Part shown: one piece after another, positions 36,121 through 48,299 of the stretch
Layout of the letters: each line of letters starts with the position of its first letter
Numbering within the stretch: the stretch's first letter is position 1
Origin: Gibbula magus
Taxonomy: Eukaryota; Mollusca; Gastropoda; Trochida; Trochidae
Direction: 5' to 3'
DNA length: 64,000 nt
Assembly (NCBI GenBank): GCA_936450465.1
Contig: OW388304.1
Span: forward strand, 9,554,700-9,618,699
Translations under genes and position numbers: made by a program
The notes under the pieces: generated by a model
The model's input: only the letters and a program-made list of their open reading frames with translations
Told to the model about the DNA's origin: nothing
Database searches by the model: none

Positions 36121-36695
36121 CATTCTCTTCCCACAGAGGTTAGTCCCTACAGTTTTCCGGTTCTACCCTCTGTTACATTACGCTCGATAATGTGTGCAGG
36201 AAGGTAGTGTTCTGATTGGTTGCAATTGAATCTAGTTGTGCAATCAACGACGCCGTTGTAAAAGTGACATTTGCCAATGACACGTCATAAACGTAAGGCA
36301 AACGTTTTCTCGTTTTACTGTGTTTTCTGTGTTTTCCTCGAACTATGCTTTTTGATTTTGTGAAAACTCTCGATCATAAACATAATTATAAAGAAAGAAA
36401 ACCAAATCAGAGACAAATACCCAAAACAGTTCATTTGCTTTATTTACATCAGACATATTCGAATGACATATGCTAATGAGCAAGACCCTTCAGAGTAAAA
36501 TGCGTCGATTTATGAAGTTACCCTTTCGACATGTCAAATTGAACATGAGTTCTCATTGGTTAAGAAGGAAGGATAGGTTAAGAGATTGCTCTTTCCACCG
36601 CCAGGGGACTTTGGTTCTGTTCTCTATTTCAAGCGTAATGTAACAGAGGGTAGAACCGGAAAACTGTAGGGACTAACCTCTGTGGGAAGAGAATG
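36121..36695. mobile_element. Mutator-like MITE with 64-bp perfect inverted repeats
   Basis: 575 bp, both ends starting CATTCTCTTCCCACAGAGG with 64 matching bases. The 9-bp target duplication CTGAAAACC is at 36,112-36,120 and 36,696-36,704. The uninterrupted sequence is visible in units A-C (CCTGAAAATCAAATG). Long perfect terminal repeats with 9-bp duplication fit Mutator-like elements. It has no transposase and inserted recently into the 5' flank of gene E. Confidence 0.93.
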
Positions 36696-36780
36696 CTGAA
36701 AACCAGGTGTTTGTGAAAATGGTACCCATACCTTAACCCTATTGTGAGTACAAGTCATTCATTATTTTGGACTTACTCGA

Positions 36781-36842
36781 GCTAAAATTTCTCATATAAC
36801 TTTAATTTAAAGCTAACATTTCTCATGTAACTTTAATTTAAA
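36781..36842. repeat. Two tandem copies of a 31-bp unit
   Basis: GCTAAAATTTCTCATATAAC... is repeated once with two mismatches. Confidence 0.85.
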
Positions 36843-37162
36843 GCTACTTCTGTGTTGTTATTTGTTGACTATCATTTTAATTTTCATTTTACTTTCATCT
36901 AAAACTACTTCTGTGTTCTTGTTCATTTTACTTTTTATATTTCCACTGGTTATATTTTGGAAAAAGTTACATTTTCTTTCCTTTCAGCCATACACTGTAT
37001 ATCCCTCACTGTCCTTACATGGGTGTGCTTCCATGTACCTGTTGTTTCAAGTCACTCGAATGAATCATTATGATTAATTAATTTCCAAATAAAGCTGAAA
37101 TATGTGGTAATGGCAGTAGTGTATTAAGTGTTCCCTACTTTTTTTCAAAACCACCTTTTTAA

Positions 37163-37534
37163 AGGTACATCCATTGTGTTGTAAGGGGTCACATATTCTC
37201 AACGTTATAAAATGTGTTACTTTATCGAGAAGTACCGACTGTTACCGAAAACTATCATTTGGATGATAGTCGACTTATTATATTAAGGTAAACGTAGTGA
37301 TTTCTGATGGAAAACCGGACAATGCATCGCGAATGAGTCAAACGTAATTTTAGAATCTTATTTACAACAGACAAAATTACAAATTTGTTTTGATAATGTT
37401 TAATAGGTCATATAACTACTGTGCATGTAAATGGGACGTGTAGTTACGGTTTCTGCACATGTATAATGATGTTACTCGATTGTTGAAACGTATTAACGAA
37501 AAATAACATGTTATTAAACACAATGGATGTACCT
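37163..37534. mobile_element. TTAA-type MITE (372 bp)
   Basis: Inverted ends AGGTACATCCATTGTGTT and complement, flanked by TTAA at 37,159-37,162 and 37,535-37,538. Non-coding. Confidence 0.88.
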
Positions 37535-37639
37535 TTAACATGAGGAGACTTGTCCTATCCTTCCACAAACACTTTAATCTTAGCAATAACATTTCACAGA
37601 TTATCAATCTTTCGGTATGCAGACACCTCTATAAGTAAA

Positions 37640-38912
37640 ATAAACATATCAAACTTTAACAGTCGGGGTTATGAGTGAGCCACGCCCACTTTTTTGCTTC
37701 TTGACTTTAGTAAGAAAATCGAATTTGTGTAACAAGGTTACTACAGTATGTTCTATTTTTCATCAATGTATTACTCATAAAGAATCATAGTTATTATGTT
37801 TTGCAAAAAGTGAGGGTATATCATTCATTCGAAAATAAGTATACGTTATATTTATTTTGTAATAAGGAACGTATAGCAGCTAGGTGCAAAAATAAGACAG
37901 TGTTGCTAGAATGAAAGTTAACAAATTGTCACAAAAGTAAATAAAATATATTTGCTAGAATGGTTTGAATATAATGACAGGTTGCTCCACTTTAAGAACC
38001 ACTAGACTGTGTCTGATCAGAGCCAATGTGACACTGAGTTCAAATAAATTTCCATAATTGATGTTGTTTATCACCATTAACAAAAGAACATATAAAAAGG
38101 CACCGAATAGTCCCAACAGAACAATGTGAAGCACATCTGAAAATGGTTAAAATATCATCATCCGTCGTGTGCCAGACTTCCGCCAACGTCTTCTAATTGA
38201 GGTAGGTCGGCGTTTCAGTGTTCACAAACAACGTATGCATCAGGACACCTTTGGCAGGTGAATTTGTTTTCGACTGCTCAATGAACAGAAACTGACCTCT
38301 ACATTCCGACATATGACTTCTGTCTTATGGTTTCTGAACACAAAGCCGTTTCAAAATCACATTTTGGAGACAGAAGATACCCCTCGTTTATATAATAAAC
38401 AATCAGTGTATAAATAGAAATTGCAGAAGACTATTGTGCAAATTAAGGGTTGCTTAAGAAATCATTTCTTCCCATGTAACTGATGTTACATTTTGACCAT
38501 ATTTCTCACTTTTAGCAAAATTTCCTAGCAGCAAAATTAATATATGATGAACATTCTCCCTACATTCTATTAAATGTAATCATGTCTTAGGTTTATTTAG
38601 GACATTGACCAAGTTACTTTTGATATATGTATATATATGTAATGCTACTTACACAAATAAACTATTTTCCTAGAATCACAGCTTTCCATTGACGTATAAC
38701 CACTTTTAAAACTGTTTGCACAATTACCTTCAATTGCAACCACTCATAATTATCTATGTTTAATGGTTGAGAATGTAAATTTATTATCCTAATTTGAAAA
38801 GTGGGTATGTGTAGGGAAATCTAGGGAGGCACTCCTTATCATTAATACCCAAGTATTAAATTTTCATGTAGAAGCATGTTTACAGTTTATAGATAGGAAA
38901 TTTTGCATTGCA
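37640..38912. other. Intergenic, no gene seen
   Basis: The stretch 38,460-38,600 is a diverged copy of flank DNA at about 330-440 of unit A (both include the phrase AGCAAAAT..CCTAGCAGCAAA). So this belongs to the duplicated 3' flank of paralogue F. Confidence 0.5.
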
Positions 38913-39298
38913 AACTGCCAGGCAAAAGAAAGTACTCACTTCTGTTGATTTTATCATATGTATGATTTTCAATTGCAAATATTTTCGATGTCATACTCTT
39001 AATCTGAAAAGTAAAGATGTTTAGTCAGCAATCGAATAATAATTATACATGTTTTAGTGTTTTTAACTTTAAAAAAAGAAATTTTAGTGGTGGGGATCAT
39101 GTTGGTGTAACTTTAATTTCTTACCACTGTCTTCATTAAACAACGATATTTTAACTACAATTAAACCACAGTCACCAAATAATTCATTCAACTTCTGCAG
39201 TTAAGTATTATTGTATCGTGCTATAGTCAAATGCATCTGATGTCTTTTTAAATATTGAATTAATCAAGTGAGGTGAGTACTTTCTTTTGCCTGGCAGA
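38913..39298. mobile_element. MITE with AACTGCCAGGCAAAAG ends
   Basis: Inverted ends AACTGCCAGGCAAAAGAAAG and the matching CTTTCTTTTGCCTGGCAG; the right end is slightly decayed. A second copy is in the exon of pseudogene I at 53,118. Likely Tc1/mariner-type, since the second copy has a TA duplication. Confidence 0.85.
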
Positions 39299-39471
39299 TA
39301 AGTACATGTTTTGAAATGTAAAATCAGCCAATTTGTGTGTTCAATTCGAAAACTGTAGGAATTATACACAGGAATAACTTGCAGCTTGTGGCGAATGTGG
39401 ACGCAATACCTTATATATCCATCAACAGATACGAGTTTAAGCTATTTGTTAATGATAATTAGCATGAATTA

Positions 39472-39925
39472 TTAGCTCATCAGACCTAAAAGGCACGATG
39501 GGCTTATGGCATGGCATGGCGTCAGTCCGTCCATCCGTCCGTCCATCCATATTTTAAAAAAATGTATTTGCAGACTACTTGGCCAAAATTGATTCTAAAT
39601 TGTAGATTTCGTTACCCCGTGACTTCAAATAGGGTCACGGTGTTCTCATCCTTAAAAACCTATTTTCATCTTCTTCTCCAATTCCAAAAGGTCTAGATAG
39701 CTGAAAAGTTGTGTGCAGACTCCTTGGCCAATGGGGATTTTAAATTGTTGATTTCGTGACCCCGTGTTCTCAAATAGGGTCACGGGGGTCACATTCGTAA
39801 AAACTTATTTTAATCTTCTTCTCCAGGTCCAAAAGGTCTAGAAAGCTGAACAGTTGTGTGCAGACTCCTTGGCCAATGGGGATTCTAAATTGTAGATTTG
39901 GTGACCTGTTGTGTCATCATGTATA
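39472..39925 (+). repeat. GTCC-rich interspersed repeat
   Basis: Starts TTAGCTCATCAGACCT, then GGCTTATGGCATGGCATGG, a run of GTCC/ATCC units, and two tandem internal copies of a block with GTGTGCAGACTCCTTGGCC. Second copy at 46,553; old fragments in units A-C. The frame at 39,511 is not a gene. Confidence 0.8.
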
Positions 39926-40334
39926 TAGAGATAAAAACACAGAAATATATTTAACTCACAGGCAAAAACCGAATCAAGTGCGCTGCATTTAATCTATTTT
40001 GAAATTTGAGCGATTAATCTGTGTGGGTTATTATATTCGTTATAACAAATCAACCCAGTAGGATTGTTCATTTATTATATTGAAATGAACAAGTTTGGTC
40101 TCGCAAAAGATCTTGTGTGCACTTTGAGCACGCCTTTCGTGGCATGGAGTACCATGGAGTATGGTAAAAGTGTCATCATTTAAGTTATAAAATTGGACCC
40201 ATTGATTGTATCTTTTAAACATTAGACCGTAATATTTTTTTAAAGTAGACTGCATCTTAATGGTCGTGTAAAAATTAGAACAGTCCTTTAAATATGCTCC
40301 TGTTGCACCAATAAACAAATTTAACGAGCATTTA

Positions 40335-40415
40335 AGTCATAGAAGAAAAGGAGGCATTTGTCTTTTTTTGCCAATACAACTACACTTATTTAAGCATCAC
40401 TGTACGCCAGAGGGC
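40335..40415 (-). pseudogene. Relic of the 3' end of a C1q gene
   Basis: The AATAAA region and last few codons match the ends of genes D, F and G (AGCATCACTGTACGCCAGA, which on the minus strand covers the last codons and stop). Homology stops inside the exon. Nothing of the rest remains, so this is a truncated copy between genes E and F. Confidence 0.7.
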
Positions 40416-40446
40416 TGTGAGAAAGAAAACATTTAATAATATACTG

Positions 40447-40473
40447 GTGTGTGTGTGTGTGTGTGTGTGTGTG
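40447..40473. repeat. (GT)n microsatellite
   Basis: Thirteen uninterrupted GT units, immediately after the C1q relic. Confidence 0.97.
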
Positions 40474-40549
40474 ATCTTAATAATTTCATTTGAATAAACT
40501 TAATTACTAAAACCATGACATTTGGAGATCTCTCTACTAGATACGACTG

Positions 40550-40930
40550 TTTGTCTTACCATATGATAAGTCATTCGATACAAAATGTCTGCCAGGCGAG
40601 AATGTGATTTTACGAACACTTCATTATAAAAGTGACAGTCTGACTAGTGGCACTTGTTGTAGACGAAATGCACCCGATTACACCAGTGTGTCAGAGTTGT
40701 TTTATTAAAAGTATTTAAAACACTTCTGTAAGAAAAAGAGTGTCTTTAATTTGACATCCATACAACCATCGAGGGAAATTAAACGGCCATTTAGCAGCAG
40801 AGCACGGTGTTGAAGCCACACAAATGTTACTTTGTATTTGTCCTGATGAACAGTGTCAGCATCCCATAGAATTTCATCTCAACAAAAACACCTGGTCAGT
40901 CTAACCCTTTGAACCTTTGAACCGTAGATT
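40550..40930. repeat. 3'-flank block of C1q genes (for gene F)
   Basis: Includes AAAGTGACAGTCTGACTAGTG and the later part GCAGAGCACGGTGTTGAAGCC; both parts recur at 55,405-55,800, and weaker traces at 49,740 and 52,890. Located directly 3' of gene F. Confidence 0.7.
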
Positions 40931-41133
40931 GTGTGCTTTAAATATACCAGAGTGCTATAATATATAGCAGGAACATCTTACACATTATGAAATATAGAAG
41001 TTGAGACAATAATTAAAAAACACTTACATAGTATTGTACCAATACACAGTTAAAAGGAGCTAATAATTAAAAGAATAAAATGCAAACATATGTGTCTTTA
41101 TTTGTCCATTAGTACATCAAGACCTATTTATAA

Positions 41134-42132
41134 TCACTGTGCGACAGAATGCAGAAGAAAGCCTCCACAAGAAGAGACGTTGGGCCAATACTTGACTTTT
41201 TGGTTGACAACAAACTGCACAATGTCCCCCTCATCCATATGTGTCATTGAGATCAGACTTGTCGTTGTCGTGTCCACTAGGTTAGCCAGACGCCCAGGGG
41301 CTTTACCAAAAATATGATTGTTTCTCTTCATTAAAAGAGTGAAGCCATTCACATCAGTAAATGTGAGATATATCCAGAAGAGATAGGTACCATTCACATA
41401 AGCAGTGAACGCACCAGTAGACGGGTTCCAACACCCACCATCGTTGTATTTGATGGTTGGAAATATTAGAGTTGAGTTTCCTGAGAATGTTTTGTACCGA
41501 CTTTGCACACCTTTCGGGGTCATGGTAGCTTCAAAAGCAACCACCTGATGACCGAAACCTGAAACATATCAAGTTACTCTGTATATACATACTCTTTAAT
41601 TATCCCTTTTATAAACAATTTAAATAAACGTGTGGAAACATCATGAACTTGACACAGTTATGAACTTTTGTATTAGCATCAACTGCGACATGTATAACAT
41701 TGTTTATCAAAGTTATAATCGTACTTATGCACATGTCATAATCCTTATCTTAGTACCTGAAAATGACAAGATACACTATCTATTTTGTCAACAAAACTTA
41801 CTTTTGCTTGTTTCATTGACCGATGTATAAGTATCCTTCAAAAAAGACAATTCGTTTTCAAGGACTGTGTGGTTCTGCTGTAGTTGGGCAAATTCGTCCG
41901 TCATCTCCGTCAACTTATTCGTCGTCACTGTCAACTTAGATAAGACACTAGAAAGTACCGCTGTTTGCTTCTGATCCTGAGCCACAATATGCTTCTGAAG
42001 GTCTGATACTGTCTCCTCCAGTTGCGTCAACTGATGCTTCATTGTTGCCGTTTCATTGTTGTCATTTGGAGAAGATCTCACAATTACAAATGTACTCAAA
42101 CAGAAAGTGACCAAACAACCTCGTCCAACCAT
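41134..42132 (-). CDS. C1q gene F: secreted coiled-coil/C1q-domain protein
   Basis: Exons 42,132-41,802 and 41,558-41,134 encode 251 residues. The 243-bp intron is the shortest of the set, with donor GTAAGT (others GTGAGT) and acceptor TTTCAG, phase 1. The signal peptide is MVGRGCLVTFCLSTFVIVRS. The coiled coil is shorter by about two heptads than in A-C. The exon 1 end has changed from GAGKG to ETSKS. The C1q domain retains STGAFTAYVNGTYLFW and CGGFLLHS, with substitutions at usually constant sites: GVFTA to GAFTA, LVEGD to MDEGD, and the WID motif to WIY. So it is intact but more diverged. AATAAA is at 41,097. Confidence 0.85.
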
Positions 42133-42171
42133 GTTCGTGTTTGCTTGGTGTGGGAATGAACATATTTTGTA

Positions 42172-42185
42172 AATGATAAGATAAG
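42172..42185 (-). promoter_or_regulatory. GATA-like motif upstream of gene F
   Basis: AATGATAAGATAAG, 40 bp upstream of the ATG. Confidence 0.45.
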
Positions 42186-42649
42186 CCTGCATAGTATAAT
42201 GGTATATAGTGCTGTGAATAATCTGTTATATTATTAATCGAGTAGTTCTGTATTGGCCCATTTATAGGTCTCAATCATTTGCACAAGATTAATTTTATAG
42301 GCATATCCACGTATAGAGGACCTGTAACTCGGCCAATACAGAAATATTAATCAATGACTATTTTATCAATTAGCGTATGTTCATTCTATTTGCACAATAG
42401 TAAACATCTCATTTCCATTGAACTCATAATTATCAAGAATAGTGTGACGGGATAGCTTCGGGTTTTGTTCAGACTTGCATTGGCCTAGTTTGTCTTGTAT
42501 GTCAACTTTTAAAATAGACCAAAAATCGAAATCAGTTCAAAACGAAATGCAGCTGCCTTGAAGGAGCAAATTCATTAAGAACTAGATTAGTGTTTGTTGG
42601 ACATTGTAGCATTGATATATCATGATTAAAACTGGGATGACTTCACATA

Positions 42650-43190
42650 ATTAAGGATTAAGCCATTTGGCTGAATCCTTATTGTTATTGGCGTGTTTTA
42701 TTTTTTTTATATTATTCCACCGATTTTGTTAGCAAGTAACAGCCAAAACGGCTAAAGCAAATGCAAACAAACTTTACATGCTGATAGCCCTGATTATGGA
42801 ATCGCGAAAATAAGCTTTTGGGCCCAATCGCCTCAGCCATTAAAGGTCCAGTCCGAATCTAAATTTTTCATTTTTAACATGGGAAAACTTTTCAAAATGC
42901 ACTTAGAGACTTCTCAAAATTTGCGCAATGACCATGCAGCATGCCCCATGCACTGAAACTTTTTTTAAAAGATGCGCAATAACCATGAAAGAAATATAGT
43001 AAATCATGGCGAGTTCGTAGGTCACGTGGTTTAGGCGCCATATTTTTTTTTTTACAATTTAGGTATCAATAATGCTACAGACATGCTAGAGACTTGCAAC
43101 TAGTGTTGAAAGATGTATTTATTGATTATATTTCAACTAATTGAATCATGTATGCGCTGAATCCGTTTATCGTCGCTTGCGACTATATTT
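42650..43190. repeat. Interspersed repeat with terminal hairpin
   Basis: Begins with the perfect hairpin AAGGATTAAGCC...GGCTGAATCCTT (42,653-42,683) and ends near CTGAATCCGTTTATCGTCGC. The hairpin-headed form is one I associate with repeats in marine invertebrates; class unknown. Confidence 0.4.
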
Positions 43191-43364
43191 TTTTATTATC
43201 ATTGGAGTCAGTAGAATCAATTATCACTGGGGTAACTTGCAAACTTTTTTCAATCGAGTCATGAAAACAAGTTGAGTCATCACTTTGGTCACTTTACACA
43301 AGGGGGGACAATATGAATGTTAATATTTCCCATAGGGTATAAACAACAAAATCAAACGATCAAA

Positions 43365-43590
43365 GGGTTAACCATAACTTTTGACCTTTGACCTTCAAGT
43401 GCACACAATCAATCATCACTTGTCATTGTGTATAAAAATCATGTTTCAAAGAGTTAATAGCTACAATAAGGTATATTCGAAAAAGCAAGCTTGAATCGTT
43501 ACGTCGCTGTGACATTGACCGTTGACGTATTTTAACGAAAGTTTGGCTGCTAAATATGTGATAATATCAATGAAAATTAGGTGCTCTGAA
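43365..43590 (-). repeat. Degenerate AGGTCA-type repeat, reverse orientation
   Basis: TTTTGACCTTTGACCTTCAAG and the CAATCATCACTTGTCATTGTGTAT stretch are the reverse complement of the repeat at 21,757-22,925. Confidence 0.7.
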
Positions 43591-43639
43591 AATGCTAAGT
43601 ATTTTCTGCCCTACTGGTAGCACTCATTCACACAGGTTT

Positions 43640-45265
43640 ATGCAACAACAGCAAAAATGACTGAGTATCCTGAAATCTGGAAACCAACTGCAAACTTGGT
43701 AATAGGGATATCCAGTTGGTATCCATCCACTTAAACTTGGCAACCTGGTTTCCAACTAGAATCCATTTTGGATTCTATTATAGTTAGTATTTCACTAATG
43801 GAAACCAACAGGAATCTCTGACCATGTGTTTCATGTTGGTTTTTCTATCCCTGGAAATTGTTATTAATGATTCCAGAAACTTGAAATCAGCATGAACTTA
43901 TCAAGTGCAGTTTCATGTTAGTTTCACACTTCACCCTCTTTGGAATTAGTTGAATCATATTTCTGCAAAATTATCTAACTCTGCAAATGGCACTTTATGT
44001 AATAAACTCTAAATGGCAATTGTAGTCGCCATAACTAGTATTTTCTAGTTACTTTTAATGAAGTAAGCAGTAGATGATGAAGGTGCTGGCACTGTACTCA
44101 TTTAAACCATACCATGCTTGATGTGCATGGTTAGCACAACATTCAAATATCAACCATTGGAACCAGGTTGAAAACCTACAATACATGTAAACCTAAAAAG
44201 GGAAACCAGGTTGAAAACTGCAGTAATCATTGCCTTTGAAACACATGGAAACGTACAACAAAAATTAACATTGAAACCAGGTGAAACCTACACTAAAAGT
44301 AAATAGGGAAGCCAGGTTGAAAACTGCAGTAATCGTCGACACGGAAACAATGGAAACGTACAATAAACCTTAACATGGAAACCAGGTTGAAACCTACAGT
44401 AATCCTTAATATGAAAATCAAATGGAAACTTACAATAAACCTTGACATTGAAACCAAGTTGAAACCAACAGTAAACCTCAACATGGAAACCAGGTTTAAA
44501 CCATCAGTAAACCTTAACATGGAAACCAAAATGAAACCTAAAATAAACCATAATACAGAAACCATATGTTGAAACTTGCAGTAAACTTGAACATGGAAAC
44601 CAAGTGAAAACTCACAGTTAACCTTGACATGGAAACCAAGTTAAAACAAACAATAAACCTTAACATGGAAACCAAGTTGAAACCAACAGTAAACCTCAAC
44701 ATGGAAACCAAATGGAAACTTAAAATAAACTATAATCCGGAAACCATGTTGAAACTTCCAGTAACCTGAACATCGAAACCAAGTGGAAAGTTCCAGTAAA
44801 CCATAATACGGAAACCATGTTGAAACTTGCAGTAAACCTGAACATGGAAACCAAGTAGAAACTTGCAGTAAACCATAATACAAAATTATGTTTAAAATTA
44901 TAGTACACCTGAAATGGATACCAAGTGGAAACTTGCAGTAAACTCTAACACGGAAACCAGTTGGATACTGACATGATGCTAATAAATATGTATACAAGGT
45001 TGAAACCAAGTGTAAACTAAAACATGGAAACTGAGTTGAAACCAAGTGTAAACTCATTCAAGGAAACCAGATGGATTCCACTTGATGGAGTGGGCAATGA
45101 GTCGCACAGGATACCATCTCGATACTGGTGCAATTCAGTTTCAATGTTGGCCGAACCACAATGAAACTGTTAAACACTGTCTGGATACCAAGTTAAAATA
45201 CTGGTTTCCATTGAGTTTCCTATTAAGTTTCAGTATTCCGGAAACCAGCTCGTTTTTGCTGTGAA
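43640..45265. mobile_element. Satellite-carrying element with a 36-bp minisatellite
   Basis: The ends are inverted (ACAGCAAAAATGA at the left, and the complement of ACAGCAAAAACGAG at the right). The interior from about 44,140 to 45,080 is a minisatellite with a 36-bp unit of the type ATGGAAACCAAGTTGAAACC plus AACAGTAAACCTTAAC, more than 20 degenerate units, some with variant length. Because 36 is divisible by three, both strands carry long repetitive frames (for example 44,293-44,565 minus); these are not genes. Confidence 0.75.
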
Positions 45266-45493
45266 GAAAGGGGATTGTAGGGTCTGTTTATGAACATATG
45301 CTTTTGCCACAAGAAGACATATTAAGTTGGGTAAACAAAACGTGCATCATGTATGACAGTATTTCAAGTGATTTTGAGGTTTATCAAACCATTATTAACA
45401 CAGCATTGTACATATTGTACAATTTGACAATATATCATTAACAAACAACAGAAATAAATGAATTATCGAATATCCTTATGTTACATAATTTAA

Positions 45494-45692
45494 ACGGGCA
45501 GTAGCCCTGGGAATCGTTTTCGTCATTTGAAATAATAAAATGTGTTCACAATAAAATGGCCGCCATGCAATTTTTGCTTTATACGTAACAATGTTATTGC
45601 CACTACGGATAAATGGTTTGTGTAATAAGATTTACAACTCTCTTATGTGAATAAAAAAATTTAAAAATTGCAAAAAACGCGCTACTGTCCCT
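45494..45692. mobile_element. TTAA-type MITE (199 bp)
   Basis: Left end ACGGGCAGTAGCCC and right end GCGCTACTGTCCCT are imperfect inverted repeats, flanked by TTAA at 45,490-45,493 and 45,693-45,696. Contains ATGGCCGCCATG. Confidence 0.8.
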
Positions 45693-45963
45693 TTAAAACC
45701 GTTTCATCTCATTTTATTCCTGTCCTCTGTTGACCGTTATGCAAGACACTACAACAATCAATATGACAGGCAGGCTTCTGTGTATCGCTAAATGAGAGGT
45801 GTTAAACGGTGATTTGGCTCACTGTTGTCAGGTGCTAGGTTAGAGGGTGGCCCAGGCGTTGAGTCGGTAATTACCTGTCGGCCTTAATGAGTTAAGTAAC
45901 AGAAGAAAATGAGTAACCTTCTTTGTCTTTATTTGTTAATACATCAACTCTTGTTTAGCATCA

Positions 45964-47496
45964 CTATTCGCCAGAATGAAGGAGGACGCCCCCACACGAA
46001 GAGTGATTGGGCCAATACTTAACTTCTTTGTTTGCAACGAAATTCACAAGATCCCCCTCAACCAGCTGTGTCAAGGAGATCAGACTTGCCGTGGCCGTGT
46101 CTTTTGGGTTAAGTAGACGACCAAATGTTCTACCGAAATTTTGATCGTTTCTGTTCATAAAAAGACTAAGGTCGTCCACACCAGTAAATGCTATGTTGAT
46201 CCAGAAGAGATAAGTACCATTCACAGAAGCAGTAAAAACACCATTAGAGGAGTTCCAGAAGCCACCGTTGTTGTACTTGATGGTAGGAAATATTAGAGAC
46301 GTGTTTTCCAGGAATATTTTGAAGTGGCCTTGCATGTCTTTCCTGGCCATGGTAGCTTCAAAAGCAACTTCCTGGCGATTGAAACCTAAAACATATCAAC
46401 CTGAACTTGAAAGACATTGACTTATGTATTTATATGAAATATAGGGAAATAAGGACCAGTATACTTGTTCAATCTGTACATTTACTTAGGCAAATAAAGA
46501 ACACTTTTTTCGTTTATTATGCTATAGTAATTCATTTAGTACATTAATTTTAGCTAATCAGGCCTGAAAGGCCCGATGGGCTTATGGCATGGCATGGTCT
46601 CCGGCGTCTGTCCATCCGTCCGTCCGTAAACTTTTTGCTTTTTCGACTTCTTCTCCAGAACCAATGACTCCACAGAGCTGAACAGTTGTGCGAGACTCCT
46701 TGGCCAATGGGGATTCTAAATTGTAGATCTTGTGACCCCGTGACCCCAAATGGGGTCACAGGGATCACATCCTTATAAATTTATTTTCATCTTCTTCTCC
46801 CGCTCAAAAAGGTCTAGAGAGCTGAAAAGTTGTGTGCAGATCCTTGGCCAATGGGGATTCAAAATTGTCATGACCCAAAATCCTATTTTCATCTTTATCT
46901 GAAGTATGTAAAGCTCTAGAAAGGTGAAATGTTGTGTATAGACTCTTTGGTCAAAGGTGATTCTTAATTATAGGATTACTGAACCTGTGACTCCAAATGT
47001 TGGTCACAGGGGTCATGATCTAAAAACCTATTTTTTTTCTTGTTAAAAATGTATTAATTGAGATAACTTAGATAGTCAACCTTAGATAATAAATCAATGA
47101 AATCCTGATGAGCTACAGAGCCCATGGCTCTATTTTTAGATTCATTTGCAAACAAACAAAAAACTCACGGTTTCCTGCATTATTCCCAAACATATAATTA
47201 TCTTTTAAGGAAGAAAATTCGTTCCAAAGGACTGTGTAGTTATGCTGTAGATTGTTAAGGTCCTCCATCGTCTCAGTCAACTTATCCGTCGTCTCCGTCA
47301 ACCTGGATAAGATGTTAGAAAGTAAGGCTGCTTGCTTCTGATCCTGAGCCACAATGTGCTTCTGGAGCTCTGATACTGTCTGTTCTAGTTCCTTCAACTG
47401 ATGCTTTATGCTCGCGGTTTCGTTGTCACTAGGAGAAGCTATCACAATTAACACTGTACACAGACAAAAAACAACTAAAAACACTTGTCCCTCCAT
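45964..47496 (-). CDS. C1q gene G: secreted coiled-coil/C1q-domain protein
   Basis: Exons 47,496-47,169 and 46,385-45,964 encode 249 residues. The phase-1 intron is 783 bp (GTGAGT to TTTTAG), about 490 bp of which is the GTCC-rich repeat. The signal peptide is MEGQVFLVVFCLCTVLIVIAS, very like D. The coiled coil is two heptads shorter than in A-C (LTETTDK, LTETMED). The C1q domain keeps SNGVFTASVNGTYLFWIN and LVEGDLVNFVANKEV and ends CGGVLLHSGE. The cysteine of the GGCW motif is replaced (GGFWNSSNG). AATAAA is at 45,928. Confidence 0.88.
46553..47040 (+). repeat. GTCC-rich interspersed repeat inside intron of gene G
   Basis: Starts TAGCTCATCAGGCCTG...GATGGGCTTATGGCATGGC and contains three degraded tandem copies of the CTCCTTGGCCAATGGGG block. 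It lies antisense to gene G and roughly doubles its intron. Confidence 0.82.
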
Positions 47497-47532
47497 GTTT
47501 GTGTTCGTTTAACATTGGGATCATGTGTTGCA

Positions 47533-47546
47533 AGTGATAAGATAAA
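47533..47546 (-). promoter_or_regulatory. GATA-like motif upstream of gene G
   Basis: AGTGATAAGATAAA, 37 bp before the ATG. Confidence 0.45.
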
Positions 47547-48088
47547 GATACCTGTATGCGGTCCTATCAATAACTCCTTGACTCGAGCCTCGTTGTGTTG
47601 GGTCATTAATCGTATCACGACAATCAGTTGGAATGCACGCCCTCAAACATATACATATGATATATCAGAATCGCTTTCAGTACAATATCAAATAACTTCT
47701 TTTATTGAATGTTCTTATGAAAATACAAAGTAATAAACTGTTATCTCGCCATGCATGTTAGCAGACAATGGCTGACAAACATCTATAAACTCTGTGTTGT
47801 CAAAATGTTTTAACCTGACCCTTGCTCTTTGACCTGCATATCTCCTGTGTATAATCTAAAGCAGCAGAAGTCACATGCAACCGTGGTTGTCTGCTAAAGC
47901 TTTCTATTATGAGAATAGAAATAAGACAACAGCACCTCATTTTATACAAAAAGTTAAATTGTACAAGGGACTAAATAAATTTCAGCATGTTATGCTGCAT
48001 GAAAGGTTATATAAAATAGATATTGTATTAATTTTTACATCAAACTTCTTTCTAGCCATTAAATTTGTGAATCCCAAGATCTACAGCC

Positions 48089-48294
48089 CAGATAACACAC
48101 AACTGGTGGACCACTGGTGGGCCACTAGTACTTGCTCCAGTGGCCAACTAGTACTTTGTCCAGCTGATAGAAGGTGGGTCACCGGTGGCAGCCACTAGTA
48201 GCTATCTGCTCCCAGCGGCCCACCTGCTACCATGCTGGTGGGCAAATGCTACCTACCACTAGTGGCCCACTAGGGGGGGGGGGGGTGTTATCTG
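48089..48294. mobile_element. MITE-like repeat with CAGATAACAC ends
   Basis: Ends CAGATAACAC and GTGTTATCTG are perfect complements. The interior is rich in ACTGGTGG/CCACTAGT words that can fold. A run of 13 G (48,273-48,285) sits just inside the right end. Confidence 0.7.
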
Positions 48295-48299
48295 AGAGG

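Noticed and set aside
36781..36842. CRISPR-like short repeats
   Set aside because: Only two adjacent copies with no spacers; the genome is eukaryotic.
44293..45057. Long repetitive minus frames (LVSMLRFTVGFN type)
   Set aside because: By-product of a 36-bp minisatellite; units with indels break the frame.
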